Under the pieces are notes generated by a model that was given only the letters and a program-made list of their open reading frames with translations, did no database searches and had not been told where the DNA came from. Below, in pieces: positions 19,266 to 28,767 of a stretch of DNA of 64,000 nucleotides. The number at the start of each line of letters is the position of its first letter. The first letter of the stretch is position 1. Source of the DNA: Clostridiaceae bacterium BL-3 (GTDB taxonomy: Bacteria; Bacillota; Clostridia; Clostridiales; Clostridiaceae); contig CADDXC010000001.1 of the NCBI GenBank assembly GCA_902809985.1, positions 1,736,001-1,800,000 of the forward strand, read 5' to 3'. The position numbers and the translations under genes are program-made.

Positions 19266-20327
19266 TTATAAAATTTTTTTATTTACAATTTCCCCAGCCT
19301 GGGTAATTAAATTTACATCTCTCATTCCGCTTCCAAGCCTCAGATTTTCCCTGGAAGTTTTCAATATCTTGACATTTTGATCTTTTTTTATTTCCGCACT
19401 CGTCACTGGCAAACCCGTATTACTGTCAAAAGTCATTATCAGATCGGGAAAAGACGCCAGCCTCTCTCCATTTTTCTCAAGAGTCATGTATTCATTCCAA
19501 AATGTTATTTCAAAACTTCCTACTCGCACCTTGCCTGTATCAAATCCACCGCTTGTTTTCAAATCTATTCTGTCAACTCTGCCATCTGCAATTATCTCAC
19601 CATTTAAATACTCTGCCGTTTTTTCAGGTGCAGTACATGGATTTTTTCCTAAAGCTTTCAAAAACACTTTTCCAAGTTCAATCGCATGTTTCACACCATG
19701 CAAAGCAGCATTTTTCTTTACATACTTCACAGTAACGGGATTCCTTACAACTGCAACAAGTCCACCTGCACATACAGAGGCTTTCCTTACCATATTGGAA
19801 GTGTTTTCTATAGAACCCTTAACAAATATCTCAATATGTTTGTTTATTTCAGGATTACCGCCAACTGCTGTCTGGCAGGAAACATAATCCTTAATATTGT
19901 TGAGTCCCATACTTCCCATGACACCTGTAGGATGGGCTCTCCCATTACAAGGAGCATCTACAAGCGGCAGATCCAATGCTGCAGACTGTATCCATCCGTT
20001 TATGGAGGAACCTGCGCCATTTTCATTTGTTATTATTCCTCCTATTTTCTTATCCACATTCCGTTTAAATATTTTTATAGCGTCTATGGCATCTTCCGGT
20101 GACATACGCTGTAAATTAGCTGCAGGAGCCCCTACTGCAGAACATGTAATTATAAGCCTGTCTTCCGGAATATCATCTATATCAAGCATTTGAATGTTTC
20201 CATATCCAAGAGCTGCTTTTCCAAGCTCCATTCCAACCTTCCGGGAGCCGCCGCCGCCACCTCCAAGTATATTCCCGCCGAAAACGGCATAATTTAAAAC
20301 TTCATTATCAATTTTTATTTTCCCCAT
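19266..20327 (-). CDS. DUF917 family protein
   Basis: A 353-aa DUF917 protein, distantly related to the C-terminal region of hydantoinase/oxoprolinase subunits. The glycine-rich start FGGNILGGGGGGSRKVG and the segments CSAVGAPAANLQRM and PCNGRAHPTGVMGSMGL are typical. With a racemase-superfamily member and a peptidase in the same operon it may act on a cyclic amide or modified amino acid, which is inference. The ATG at 20327 follows AAAAGGAGAA; the upstream in-frame ATG has no ribosome binding site. Confidence 0.82.
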   Translation of the reverse strand: MGKIKIDNEVLNYAVFGGNILGGGGGGSRKVGMELGKAALGYGNIQMLDIDDIPEDRLIITCSAVGAPAANLQRMSPEDAIDAIKIFKRNVDKKIGGIITNENGAGSSINGWIQSAALDLPLVDAPCNGRAHPTGVMGSMGLNNIKDYVSCQTAVGGNPEINKHIEIFVKGSIENTSNMVRKASVCAGGLVAVVRNPVTVKYVKKNAALHGVKHAIELGKVFLKALGKNPCTAPEKTAEYLNGEIIADGRVDRIDLKTSGGFDTGKVRVGSFEITFWNEYMTLEKNGERLASFPDLIMTFDSNTGLPVTSAEIKKDQNVKILKTSRENLRLGSGMRDVNLITQAGEIVNKKIL

Positions 20328-20359
20328 AAAAATTCTCCTTTTAAAAAAATTAAAAATTT

Positions 20360-21943
20360 TCATTTCCTCAGTTTAACAATAGGACTAAAGAAACTAAACA
20401 AAGCATCTCCTGCTATTACGCCCCCTGCAAAGATACTGAGAGGTGTCTCCGATTCTTTTCCCTTTAGTTTTATAAATATCACCCTTATCAATATACCAAC
20501 AAGCACGGCCCAACAGGCGTTCTTAGATGTTATAAGAAGCCCTGTAGCAAACAAAACACCAAGCTGTCTGCTGGATCCACCTATAAATTGAAGTATTATC
20601 CCAGGAATCATCCAGATAAGAAGTTGTTTTGCGACCTCAGCTGACGCACCAGCCTTAATTGTGGATATATACACCTTATCTATTGGAGGCACAAGATCCT
20701 TGGAAAAAAAACTGTTATGAGCCAGGAATACAATTATCATAGCTATTACAAATGCTACAATAGCAGCCATATACTGATGCTTTCTTCCCAGCAGCTCAAA
20801 TTTTGAATTATTTCCATTTCCACGGAGTACATAGCCGGACTTTAAATCATATCCCATATCTGCAAAAGCAGGCCCCGTTGCAGCACTAAATCCAGCAAGC
20901 AGTGCCAGACCTATGGGCGGAAATCCTATAAGCATGCCGATTATAAGTGTAATAAATGCTATGGCAAATGCAGGAAACCACCCTGAATGCATTGCTGCAA
21001 TTCCTACTAAAAGTTCGTGAACAAAAGCAGCTGCAGCAGCATAAATCACAAATCCTATTATCATTTTTGTAGTCATTTTAGAAGCAAGTCCACAAGTTAT
21101 AGCAATTCCAGAAGCAATCAATGCATAGGCTATATACCCAAACAGTAAAGACTTTTTAACTCTTGAAGCCGAACGAGTATAGCTTACATTTTCTGATTTA
21201 TTCTTCACTTCTTTCTGTTTAACAAATATAATCTTGAAAATTTGGCATATGGCTATAAATCCTGCACCTATCATAATTCCATGTGGTATGTAAAGCGCAT
21301 TTACATCTATATTAAATAAGGGCTTGGAATACTGATTTATTAGAAGACCTATTCCAAACATAGATAATGCCCATATATTTCCTATAAATGATATACCAAA
21401 AGCCGACATCGGTATGTGCAGGAAAGATCCAATTACCCCAACTATAGTTCCAATACCAAGTATGCCTGCTCTTTTACCACCTTTGTCACCTGCAAGTATA
21501 GATTCTGCAGTGGCAACTCCCGGCGGCCATGCACCTGACGCTGGAAACACTTCAGAATCAAATACATTATACAAAATGGCAGAATCCACAATCATGGCAA
21601 AACTAACACCTATCAGAAGTGGAATTACAAGATCACTTCTTCCAATCAGAAACGGAATGCCTATAGGTATCATCAAGCTATTAGCAGCCCCAAATGTAGC
21701 TGATGATATCGATGTCTGTACAATATTTTGTCTGTGTATTGATCTAAATTTTCTAAGTACATTTAAAGGAATTCTTGCTATAAGCATGGCAATAAGTGCA
21801 CCTATTATAGAAGTATTTGGTGTTACTCCAAGTGTAGTTACCAGCTGCATTCCTATCACTGCACCAAGTACGGCACAAAGTATATTTACTACAAATGCAA
21901 CAGGTTCAAATACAGATGGATGATTCTCTAAATTATTTGTCAT
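20360..21943 (-). CDS. OPT-family oligopeptide transporter
   Basis: A 527-aa polytopic membrane protein of the oligopeptide transporter (OPT) superfamily, with about 14 hydrophobic segments. It starts near VFEPVAFVVNILCAVLGAVI and contains the GLALLAGFSAATGPAFADMGYDLKSGYVLRG stretch common to bacterial OPT proteins. It is the first gene of the operon, preceded by GAAAGGGG and an AT-rich promoter region. OPT proteins import peptides or peptide-like chelates, so it probably supplies the substrate of the downstream enzymes. Confidence 0.87.
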   Translation of the reverse strand: MTNNLENHPSVFEPVAFVVNILCAVLGAVIGMQLVTTLGVTPNTSIIGALIAMLIARIPLNVLRKFRSIHRQNIVQTSISSATFGAANSLMIPIGIPFLIGRSDLVIPLLIGVSFAMIVDSAILYNVFDSEVFPASGAWPPGVATAESILAGDKGGKRAGILGIGTIVGVIGSFLHIPMSAFGISFIGNIWALSMFGIGLLINQYSKPLFNIDVNALYIPHGIMIGAGFIAICQIFKIIFVKQKEVKNKSENVSYTRSASRVKKSLLFGYIAYALIASGIAITCGLASKMTTKMIIGFVIYAAAAAFVHELLVGIAAMHSGWFPAFAIAFITLIIGMLIGFPPIGLALLAGFSAATGPAFADMGYDLKSGYVLRGNGNNSKFELLGRKHQYMAAIVAFVIAMIIVFLAHNSFFSKDLVPPIDKVYISTIKAGASAEVAKQLLIWMIPGIILQFIGGSSRQLGVLFATGLLITSKNACWAVLVGILIRVIFIKLKGKESETPLSIFAGGVIAGDALFSFFSPIVKLRK

Positions 21944-22031
21944 GTAGTCTTTCCCCTTTCCTCTTTATCTATGAACAATATATTAGAATTATAATCATTT
22001 TTCAGAAAATATAACATACTGTAATTTCATA

Positions 22032-22081
22032 AAATAAAATCCACATATTTACGCATTGTCATAAATATATGGATTTTATTA
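22032..22081 (-). terminator. Terminator of the PucR gene
   Basis: A long AT-rich stem (AATAAAATCCA... against ...TGGATTTTATT) with a T-rich tail separates the regulator from the OPT operon. Confidence 0.75.
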
Positions 22082-22126
22082 ATATGTTTTGATTTTTTAT
22101 TTTATATATTTATTAATTTAAAAATT

Positions 22127-23761
22127 TTAGTCTTTTATCATGCGATAGAGCTTAATTCCAATTTGAAGTGCAAATATTCCCTCTGAACTGTGAAGTGAAT
22201 ATCCGGTTAAATCTTCTATCTTATTCAATCTATATCTTAAAGTTTCAGGATGTATATGTAATTTATTAGCCACCAGCTTTTTTTTCATGTTGTATTTAAA
22301 AAAGCATTCCAATGTTCTAAGTAGTTCACTTTTATTTTTACTGTCATATTCCTTAATTCCACCTAGTGTTTTACTACAGTATTCAAAAGTTTGCATATTC
22401 TCTTTTAATGGATAAAGTAATTTTATTGTATCCAAAGAGTCATAATATAGTACTATATTCTTTTTGGTATTAAACAACGATGCTATATAGCATTCATTGT
22501 ACATCTTCGGTATATCTACTATATCGTCATACGATCTTGATACTGAGAAAAACACTCTCATACTATTATTATAATTATTTATGTAGTTGTTTATTTTTTT
22601 TACTACATAATCCAGAGATACAACATCCTCCAGACAAAAAAACAAAATTATCCTGCTATTTTCTTCCGTAATAAAAAAACCATGACCATTAAAAATCCTT
22701 GCAATCAAATTACATATTTCTTCATTTAATTGATTGCCTAAGATTTTTGAATCGTTTTTTAAACCACGATTTACATTTATACAAATTCCAATAAATCTAC
22801 TCTTATCATTCCATCCATAGTCATTTTTTATATTAGAATAAAATTTATCTGGTAAATTTCTGCTGTTTAAAATCATATTTGTTATCATCATATTTACATT
22901 AACTATATTCAAGGGCTTGTTCTTTTCCTTTGCCAGTTTCAATTCAAGCATTCTTTTCCCATTTTCAATTACATCCATATAAATACTATTTTTAGATAAT
23001 CTATTAATAACATACATATACCCTAAAAGTTTATTATTATAAGACAATCTATATATATAGACATCATAACCATAGCATTTTATTTTAGCATGGTCATGCA
23101 TTTTATTTGCAGCAAATTCTTTTACTTTACTTTTGACCATGTCATTGACCGTATCGAAAAGTTTTTCAACTATATTTTTGTATACTAAATTAAAAACAGA
23201 ATCCAAAATTATTATACTTAAACCAGTAAGTTCCGATAATGCTTTAATCGTATCTTCAGCATTTTTATCTTCTAACATAAGTCTAAGCAATCTATCATGC
23301 ATTTTTTTTGATTCATATATATGCTTGTTTTTTTTATATAAAAGTGAATTATAGAAACTGCTTAAAGCTTTAGTATATATAAAATTACAAGGTAATACTA
23401 TAAGTGGAATATTGTATTCATTTGATTGATCTATCATCTTTTGCGGTATAACATCTATATATCTTTTCTCCTTAATTGCAAGTGCAGCAGCCCCTTTTTT
23501 ATATGCCCTGTATACAGCATTGTCCAATTCATCTTTTTTATCTTTAAATGCATATCCAGCACTCAGTAAAAATTCATCACCTTCCAGCCATTCTATTCCA
23601 TCTGGAGTCTCAATTATCGTTATATTCCTGCACTCATTGTCAAGTCCATTTTTTCCAGCTATAACTCTGCCGGATTCAAAGGCAGGTATACTTAAAACTT
23701 CTCTTACAAGTAAACTGTTTTTTAAATCTAATTTATTAGAGTTCTTTGAATTTATGTCCAT
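22127..23761 (-). CDS. PucR-family transcriptional regulator
   Basis: A 544-aa regulator. The N-terminal PucR-type sensor domain (about residues 10 to 130) has the usual LSIPAFESGRVIAG...NECRNITIIETPD start. The C-terminal helix-turn-helix sits in KKLVANKLHIHPETLRYRLNKIEDLTG near residues 485 to 515. PucR-type proteins typically activate purine or amino-acid catabolic genes in response to a metabolite. It lies directly upstream of the OPT operon on the same strand and is the obvious candidate controller. The ATG follows GAGGTGAG. Confidence 0.85.
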   Translation of the reverse strand: MDINSKNSNKLDLKNSLLVREVLSIPAFESGRVIAGKNGLDNECRNITIIETPDGIEWLEGDEFLLSAGYAFKDKKDELDNAVYRAYKKGAAALAIKEKRYIDVIPQKMIDQSNEYNIPLIVLPCNFIYTKALSSFYNSLLYKKNKHIYESKKMHDRLLRLMLEDKNAEDTIKALSELTGLSIIILDSVFNLVYKNIVEKLFDTVNDMVKSKVKEFAANKMHDHAKIKCYGYDVYIYRLSYNNKLLGYMYVINRLSKNSIYMDVIENGKRMLELKLAKEKNKPLNIVNVNMMITNMILNSRNLPDKFYSNIKNDYGWNDKSRFIGICINVNRGLKNDSKILGNQLNEEICNLIARIFNGHGFFITEENSRIILFFCLEDVVSLDYVVKKINNYINNYNNSMRVFFSVSRSYDDIVDIPKMYNECYIASLFNTKKNIVLYYDSLDTIKLLYPLKENMQTFEYCSKTLGGIKEYDSKNKSELLRTLECFFKYNMKKKLVANKLHIHPETLRYRLNKIEDLTGYSLHSSEGIFALQIGIKLYRMIKD

Positions 23762-23938
23762 TTTTTCTCACCTCTTCACAACAGATCTCCCACTTTTCAT
23801 CTAATGTTTAACTTTTTTTATACTTGGATTTATCTAAGTATTATACAACACAAAGCACAAAAACACATCATTTTATAAATAATATTTCATTTCTTCAGTA
23901 TAAACGCATGAAAAGTAATATTTTTTTCCAACATCAAG

Positions 23939-23965
23939 TGAAATACTAACCATATTATTCGTATT
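23939..23965 (+). promoter_or_regulatory. Possible ECF-type autoregulated promoter
   Basis: TGAAAT and CGTATT are separated by 15 nt, 34 nt before the start codon of an ECF sigma gene. The spacing and CGT-type -10 element suit an ECF sigma promoter, but only one site is available for comparison. Confidence 0.35.
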
Positions 23966-23999
23966 AATTAGTGAGATAATAAGACGGAAGGAGTTAAAG

Positions 24000-24563
24000 A
24001 TGAAAATCAATGATAAAAACTTTTTATTAGAACTTAAGAAAAAAAATCCTGCAGCCCTGGAATACATAATTAATACTTACTGCAATTTAGTTTTTAAAAT
24101 TGTACTAGATGTACTTGGAAATGATAATTATGAAAATGCAAAAGAATGTATTAATGATATATATCTTTTAATATGGAATAAAAGCCACTTATATAATTCT
24201 AAAAAATCTTCATTTAAAAATTGGCTTTTAGCTGTAAGTAAATATAAGGCTATAGATTATAAAAGAACCTTATATAAGCAGAATAACCTTCAAATAGAAG
24301 AACAAACCTTAATCTCCAAGACTGATATTGAAAGCGAGTATATATCAAAGGAAAAAAAAGAAGAATTAATAAAGCTTTTACAATATGAGCATAAATTGGA
24401 CAGAGAACTATTTATACGAAAATATATTTTAGATCAAGATATGGAAAGTCTATGTAAAAATTTTAATTTATCAAAAGGTGCTGTTTACAATAGATTATGG
24501 CGCACTAAAAACTCACTCATAAAAAAATTAAATATTTCAGGTGAAATGGAGGTATCAAAATGA
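24000..24563 (+). CDS. ECF-type RNA polymerase sigma factor
   Basis: A 187-aa sigma-70 family protein of the extracytoplasmic-function group. Region 2 spans about residues 15 to 85 with NDIYLLIWNKSHLYNSKKSSFKNWLLAVSKYKAIDYKR. Region 4 has LCKNFNLSKGAVYNRLWRTKNSL. It overlaps the next gene by 4 nt (ATGA), and that gene encodes a membrane anti-sigma factor, the classic paired control. The ATG follows GAAGGAG. The stimulus is unknown. Confidence 0.9.
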   Translation: MKINDKNFLLELKKKNPAALEYIINTYCNLVFKIVLDVLGNDNYENAKECINDIYLLIWNKSHLYNSKKSSFKNWLLAVSKYKAIDYKRTLYKQNNLQIEEQTLISKTDIESEYISKEKKEELIKLLQYEHKLDRELFIRKYILDQDMESLCKNFNLSKGAVYNRLWRTKNSLIKKLNISGEMEVSK

Positions 24564-25960
24564 AATTAAATTTAAATAAAGATGATGTATTAATGCTTTT
24601 AAATGATGTTAATATAAGGGAAAATGAATTTAGCAATATAGAACTTAATAAAATTGAAAAGAAAAGAATCTGCAAAAATATTATTGACAAAGTAAATCCT
24701 AAAGAATCCAAAGTTAAAAGAAATTTTGTTGCGGCAGCTATTATCCTCTTGATAGCTAGTCCTATAATTATATCCCAGAAAGATGTCTTAGCTAACATGA
24801 TAGAAAAATTCACTGTTATATCCGGCATTGGAGAAGTAAAGATCTCTTCAGATACCCCGAAAATTCTTAAAAACAGTCTTAAACAGGGTAATATAACTTT
24901 AGCTAATATGTATGTAGACAAAAACAAAATCGTAGTTACTTTAACCATTGAACCAGAAGAACTTAAACCCTCTTATTACATTATTAGAGACAAACAGGGC
25001 AATTCCTATGAACTTCACAGGAGTGATAATCTTGCCATGATGCCAGATAATCATATAGGCTCATATAGGCTAGAGTACAATGGCAAAGTAAAAAACTCCA
25101 ATAATTATACTTTAAGTATTCTAGATAATGATAGGAAATTTACTAAAGCAGCTTTCAAGCTAAAAAATTCTGATTTTAAAGAAGCTCCTGAATCAAAAAT
25201 CTTATATACTGCAACTAATGGAATAACTACATTAAATGTGACTTCATTAAAAAAGGAGGGAAATATTTTAAAAGTAGATTACTATTTTACAGATACCTTA
25301 CCAGATTTTAAATCTAAAAGAATAGATAAAGTTAATTGTGGAACCTTTGAAGAAGGCAAGCAATGGGGATTCAAGGAACCAACTAGTACAAAATTAATAA
25401 ATAATAATTCCATACAGGATTCCCTCATTATAATTTCTGATGAATATAATAACGCAGTATACGGACATAACAATACCAACTATTTAGACCAGGGAAATGA
25501 ATCTTTATTTGATTTGAGCAAGCTTACCGGTAAAAAGCTAAAATTAACTGTTCCAAAGGTAGTATATCATGTTCAAAATGATTACATGGGTAAAAATAAT
25601 GATTTTAAGATAGACTTGGATGTTCCCAAATCAGGAAAAAGCATTTTAAATAAAACTGGTGAATATAAGGGAATCAAGTATAAAATCGTCAGTATTGAAC
25701 GCCTATCAGATAACACTGTAGAACTAATTTACAGTTATATAAATGACAGCAGTTCAAAATTGCAAACTTGGGATATGTACTTGGGAAGTGTTACCATAGG
25801 ACAAAATGGAAACAATCACTGTAGATCACATAATAGTACAATTAAACATATTCTTCAAAAGGAAAAAGATATAGGCGATAATTTACAATTAAATGAAATC
25901 AACGGATCTTTTTCTTCAATTGGTCCTTTTGAAATAAATCTGCCGTCAACAATTAAATAA
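24560..25960 (+). CDS. DUF4179 anti-sigma factor
   Basis: A 466-aa single-pass membrane protein. About 50 cytoplasmic residues are followed by one membrane segment (AAAIILLIASPIIIS) and a large extracytoplasmic region with DUF4179- and DUF5643-like character. It is translationally coupled to the ECF sigma gene, and proteins of this kind hold the sigma factor at the membrane until a signal arrives. No zinc-binding ZAS motif (HxxxCxxC) is visible at the N-terminus, so it belongs to the non-ZAS class. Confidence 0.82.
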   Translation: MKLNLNKDDVLMLLNDVNIRENEFSNIELNKIEKKRICKNIIDKVNPKESKVKRNFVAAAIILLIASPIIISQKDVLANMIEKFTVISGIGEVKISSDTPKILKNSLKQGNITLANMYVDKNKIVVTLTIEPEELKPSYYIIRDKQGNSYELHRSDNLAMMPDNHIGSYRLEYNGKVKNSNNYTLSILDNDRKFTKAAFKLKNSDFKEAPESKILYTATNGITTLNVTSLKKEGNILKVDYYFTDTLPDFKSKRIDKVNCGTFEEGKQWGFKEPTSTKLINNNSIQDSLIIISDEYNNAVYGHNNTNYLDQGNESLFDLSKLTGKKLKLTVPKVVYHVQNDYMGKNNDFKIDLDVPKSGKSILNKTGEYKGIKYKIVSIERLSDNTVELIYSYINDSSSKLQTWDMYLGSVTIGQNGNNHCRSHNSTIKHILQKEKDIGDNLQLNEINGSFSSIGPFEINLPSTIK

Positions 25961-26035
25961 TTTTCTATTTTATTTCTATATGACATTCATCCAGAAAATG
26001 CCTATATAAAAAAGTAACGTTAATTAAAAATAGCA

Positions 26036-26113
26036 GCCGTATCCAGATTTGATTTGCAAAAATCTCGATACGGCCTAACTTTGTCTATGGCACATAGACT
26101 ACGTTATCCATAG
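26036..26113 (+). other. Cluster of overlapping hairpins
   Basis: GCCGTATC (26036) pairs with GATACGGC (ending 26074), and an inner AGATTT/AAATCT extends the stem. GTCTATG (26083) pairs with CATAGAC (ending 26099) over a GCA triloop. CTATGG (26085) can instead pair with CCATAG (26108 to 26113), so the last two hairpins exclude each other. The 338-nt gap 25961 to 26298 holds this cluster and the MerR-type promoter. No long T run follows, so a simple terminator is uncertain. Confidence 0.45.
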
Positions 26114-26244
26114 CAAATATTTTGTCACAGTAGCATGCAGCTATATATTTAAATCATGTATATGTGAAAATACCGTCATATCTTGGACTTTTAATATATC
26201 CATAACTTGAAATTGATATCCAAATACAATCATAAAATAGGGTA

Positions 26245-26275
26245 TTGCACCTTACCTTACGTAATGTGGTACAAT
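26245..26275 (+). promoter_or_regulatory. MerR-type promoter with 19-bp spacer
   Basis: TTGCAC (-35) and TACAAT (-10) are 19 bp apart, the overlong spacing that MerR-family activators correct by distorting the DNA. The spacer carries the palindromic core TTACGTAA. It lies 24 nt upstream of a MerR-like gene, so self-control is likely. Confidence 0.7.
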
Positions 26276-26298
26276 AGTTTAAGTAGAGGTGATTTACT

Positions 26299-27504
26299 GT
26301 GTCTGTTCCAAAATCTGACTTAGTTAGTATAGGTCAATTTGCCAAAAAATCTGGTGTCACTTTGAGAACTTTAAGATATTATGATAAAATTGGCCTTTTA
26401 AAACCATGTTCTTATAATGAATATGGACATAGATTGTACAGTTTTGAGGATTTTAGCAAACTGCAAAAGATAATGACTCTTAAGTTTATAGGGCTTTCTC
26501 TCGAAGATATTTCCAGGATAATGAATTACGATATAAATCACAACGATTTAAAAAAATCTTTGGAAATACAAAAAGAGATAATGAAAGAAAAAATATATCA
26601 CATTAAGACTGTAATAAAATCCATAGACGAGGCTGTCTGTATGCTGGACCAAAATAAAGAATTGAATTGGAATAAATTCATAAACATAATAAATGTAATA
26701 AATATAGATCAAAAATGGATAGAACAATATGAAAATGCCTCCAATTTAAATGCCAGAATTAGAATACATGAACTTTTCAGCACTAACAAACAGGGTTGGA
26801 TGAACTGGTTTTTCGAACAATTAAATCTACCGGATAAAGCCACTGTATTGGAACTTGGCTGTGGCAACGGCGAATTATGGGCAAAAAATTTGTGTAAAAT
26901 TCCAAAAGCATGGGATATAACTCTCACTGATTTTTCTGCGGGTATGCTGGAAGATGCAAAAAAAAATTTGAATTCAAAGAGATTTAAATTTAAATTAGTA
27001 GATGCACAGGACATCCCCTATAGTAAAAACAGTTTTGACGTAGTAATCGCCAACCATATGCTTTACCACGTAACCGATATAGGCAAGGCTTTTTCAGAGA
27101 TTTACAGGGTTTTAAAACCCAATGGATATTTTTATGCCTCTACAGTTGGTAAAAATCATATGAAAGAAATGAGGGATATTGTCAAAAGATTTAATTCACA
27201 GGAAATAACTACAGACAGTTGGAATCTTACAGAAAAATTTCAACTTGAAAATGGTCTTGCAGAAGTTTCAAAATGGTTTAAAAATGTAACTTTAAAAAGA
27301 TACAAGGACAACCTGAAGGTAACTTCCTCCGGCCCTCTTGCAGATTATATATTTTCAATGCCAGGTAATACAAAAAATATACTTGATGAAACCGAACTCC
27401 ACAATCTCAAAAACTTTTTACAGTCTGAGATAGACAAAAATGGATATATTTATATAACAAAGGACACTGGTTTTTTTCAAGGTATTAAATCAAGTGAGCC
27501 TTAA
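26299..27504 (+). CDS. MerR-family regulator fused to SAM-dependent methyltransferase
   Basis: A 401-aa fusion. Residues 8 to 75 form a MerR helix-turn-helix (IGQFAKKSGVTLRTLRYYDK followed by IGLLKP). A coiled-coil linker follows, then a class I methyltransferase domain from about residue 165, with the SAM-binding motif VLELGCGNGELW and the HMLYHVTDIGKAFSEIYRVLKP block of the methyltransferase-11 type. MerR-methyltransferase fusions occur in Firmicutes, but ligand and methyl acceptor are unknown. The GTG start follows AGAGGTG. Its promoter has the MerR-type 19-bp spacer. Confidence 0.87.
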   Translation: MSVPKSDLVSIGQFAKKSGVTLRTLRYYDKIGLLKPCSYNEYGHRLYSFEDFSKLQKIMTLKFIGLSLEDISRIMNYDINHNDLKKSLEIQKEIMKEKIYHIKTVIKSIDEAVCMLDQNKELNWNKFINIINVINIDQKWIEQYENASNLNARIRIHELFSTNKQGWMNWFFEQLNLPDKATVLELGCGNGELWAKNLCKIPKAWDITLTDFSAGMLEDAKKNLNSKRFKFKLVDAQDIPYSKNSFDVVIANHMLYHVTDIGKAFSEIYRVLKPNGYFYASTVGKNHMKEMRDIVKRFNSQEITTDSWNLTEKFQLENGLAEVSKWFKNVTLKRYKDNLKVTSSGPLADYIFSMPGNTKNILDETELHNLKNFLQSEIDKNGYIYITKDTGFFQGIKSSEP

Positions 27505-27585
27505 ATTCATGTGGAGTTCACCCACTACGTGTTAGCAATGTTAACTATCAGACTAAAAATTAAAAGTAGAAAGGACTTGATATTT

Positions 27586-28761
27586 ATGAATAAAAAAATT
27601 CCCTTTTCTCCTCCAGATATTACACAAGCTGAAATAGACGCAGTAGTAGATGTTTTAAAATCCGGATGGATAACTACGGGACCTAAAACTGCTGAATTTG
27701 AAAAAAAGATATCTGAATACTGTGGTTCAAATCATGCTCTCGCACTGGCAAATGCCACTGCAGGCCTTGAAATTCTACTCAAGGTATTTGATATAAAAAA
27801 AGGTGATGACGTAATAACCACTCCCTATACTTATACTTCAACCGCCAGTGCAGCTATTCACTGCGGGATACTTCCCACCTTTGTAGATGTAAAAAAAGAC
27901 GATTTTTTAATTGACCCTGAAAAATTGTATGACGCTATAAAACCAAATACAAAGGCCATATATTCTGTAGACTTTGCAGGAGTACCAGTGGATTATGATG
28001 CCATAAAACAGGTTTTAAAGGATAAGGGACGTGAAGATATACTCCTGGTATCCGATTCTGCTCATGCTTTTGGTGCATCCTACAAAGGGAAAAAAGTTGG
28101 AGACCAGGTAGATGCCCATGTTTTTTCCTTTCATGCAGTAAAAAACCTTACCACTGCCGAAGGTGGAGCAGTAACTTTTAATGACAATCATCTGTTTGGC
28201 AAAAAAGATCTTCTCAGGGAACTTAAACTGATGTCTTTAAACGGTCAATCCAAGGACGCTCTTTCAAAGACCAAAGCAGGAGCATGGCAATATGATGTGT
28301 TGTTTGTCGGATCAAAATGCAATATGGCTGATATAAACGCTTCAATAGGTCTCGTTCAGCTTTCCAGATACGAAAATATTTTAAAAAAGCGTAAAAACAT
28401 ATTCGATATTTATACCAATGCATTGAAAGATAAAGATTGGGCAATCATTCCTTTTGAAAAAAATGATGATAAGGTTACATCCTATCATCTATATCCACTT
28501 AGACTGAGAGATTTTACTGAAGAAAATAGAAATAGTGTAATACAGATTCTTGCAGAAAAAGGCATTGCTACAAATGTACATTTTACACCTCTGCCAATGT
28601 TCACAGCTTATAGAAATCTTGGATATTCTATAGACAATTATCCAAATACCTATTCACAATATGCAAATGAAATAACTCTTCCCCTCTATTCAACACTTTT
28701 ACCAGAAGATGCTGAATATGTAGCACAGGAACTCATTAAAGTAGTAGAGAAAGTGAGGTAA
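27586..28761 (+). CDS. DegT/DnrJ/EryC1-family aminotransferase 1
   Basis: A 391-aa PLP-dependent aminotransferase of the DegT family, which makes amino sugars from keto sugars. The PLP lysine lies in SFHAVKNLTTAEGG, and the N-terminal PFSPPDITQAEIDAVVDVLKSGWITTGP is characteristic. The ATG at 27586 is chosen because AGAAAGGAC lies upstream and the family start is MNKKIPFS; the longer upstream reading frame has no support. It is 6 nt from a second DegT gene and 81 nt after the MerR-methyltransferase gene, so the three may be one transcript. Confidence 0.9.
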   Translation: MNKKIPFSPPDITQAEIDAVVDVLKSGWITTGPKTAEFEKKISEYCGSNHALALANATAGLEILLKVFDIKKGDDVITTPYTYTSTASAAIHCGILPTFVDVKKDDFLIDPEKLYDAIKPNTKAIYSVDFAGVPVDYDAIKQVLKDKGREDILLVSDSAHAFGASYKGKKVGDQVDAHVFSFHAVKNLTTAEGGAVTFNDNHLFGKKDLLRELKLMSLNGQSKDALSKTKAGAWQYDVLFVGSKCNMADINASIGLVQLSRYENILKKRKNIFDIYTNALKDKDWAIIPFEKNDDKVTSYHLYPLRLRDFTEENRNSVIQILAEKGIATNVHFTPLPMFTAYRNLGYSIDNYPNTYSQYANEITLPLYSTLLPEDAEYVAQELIKVVEKVR

Positions 28762-28767
28762 ATATAT

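Noticed and set aside
19486-19887. 133-codon plus-strand reading frame opposite the DUF917 gene
   Set aside because: It lies antisense to a well-supported family member, has no ribosome binding site and no recognisable domain.
21414-21923. 169-codon plus-strand reading frame opposite the OPT transporter gene
   Set aside because: It is a shadow of the hydrophobic coding strand, with no ribosome binding site and no family likeness.
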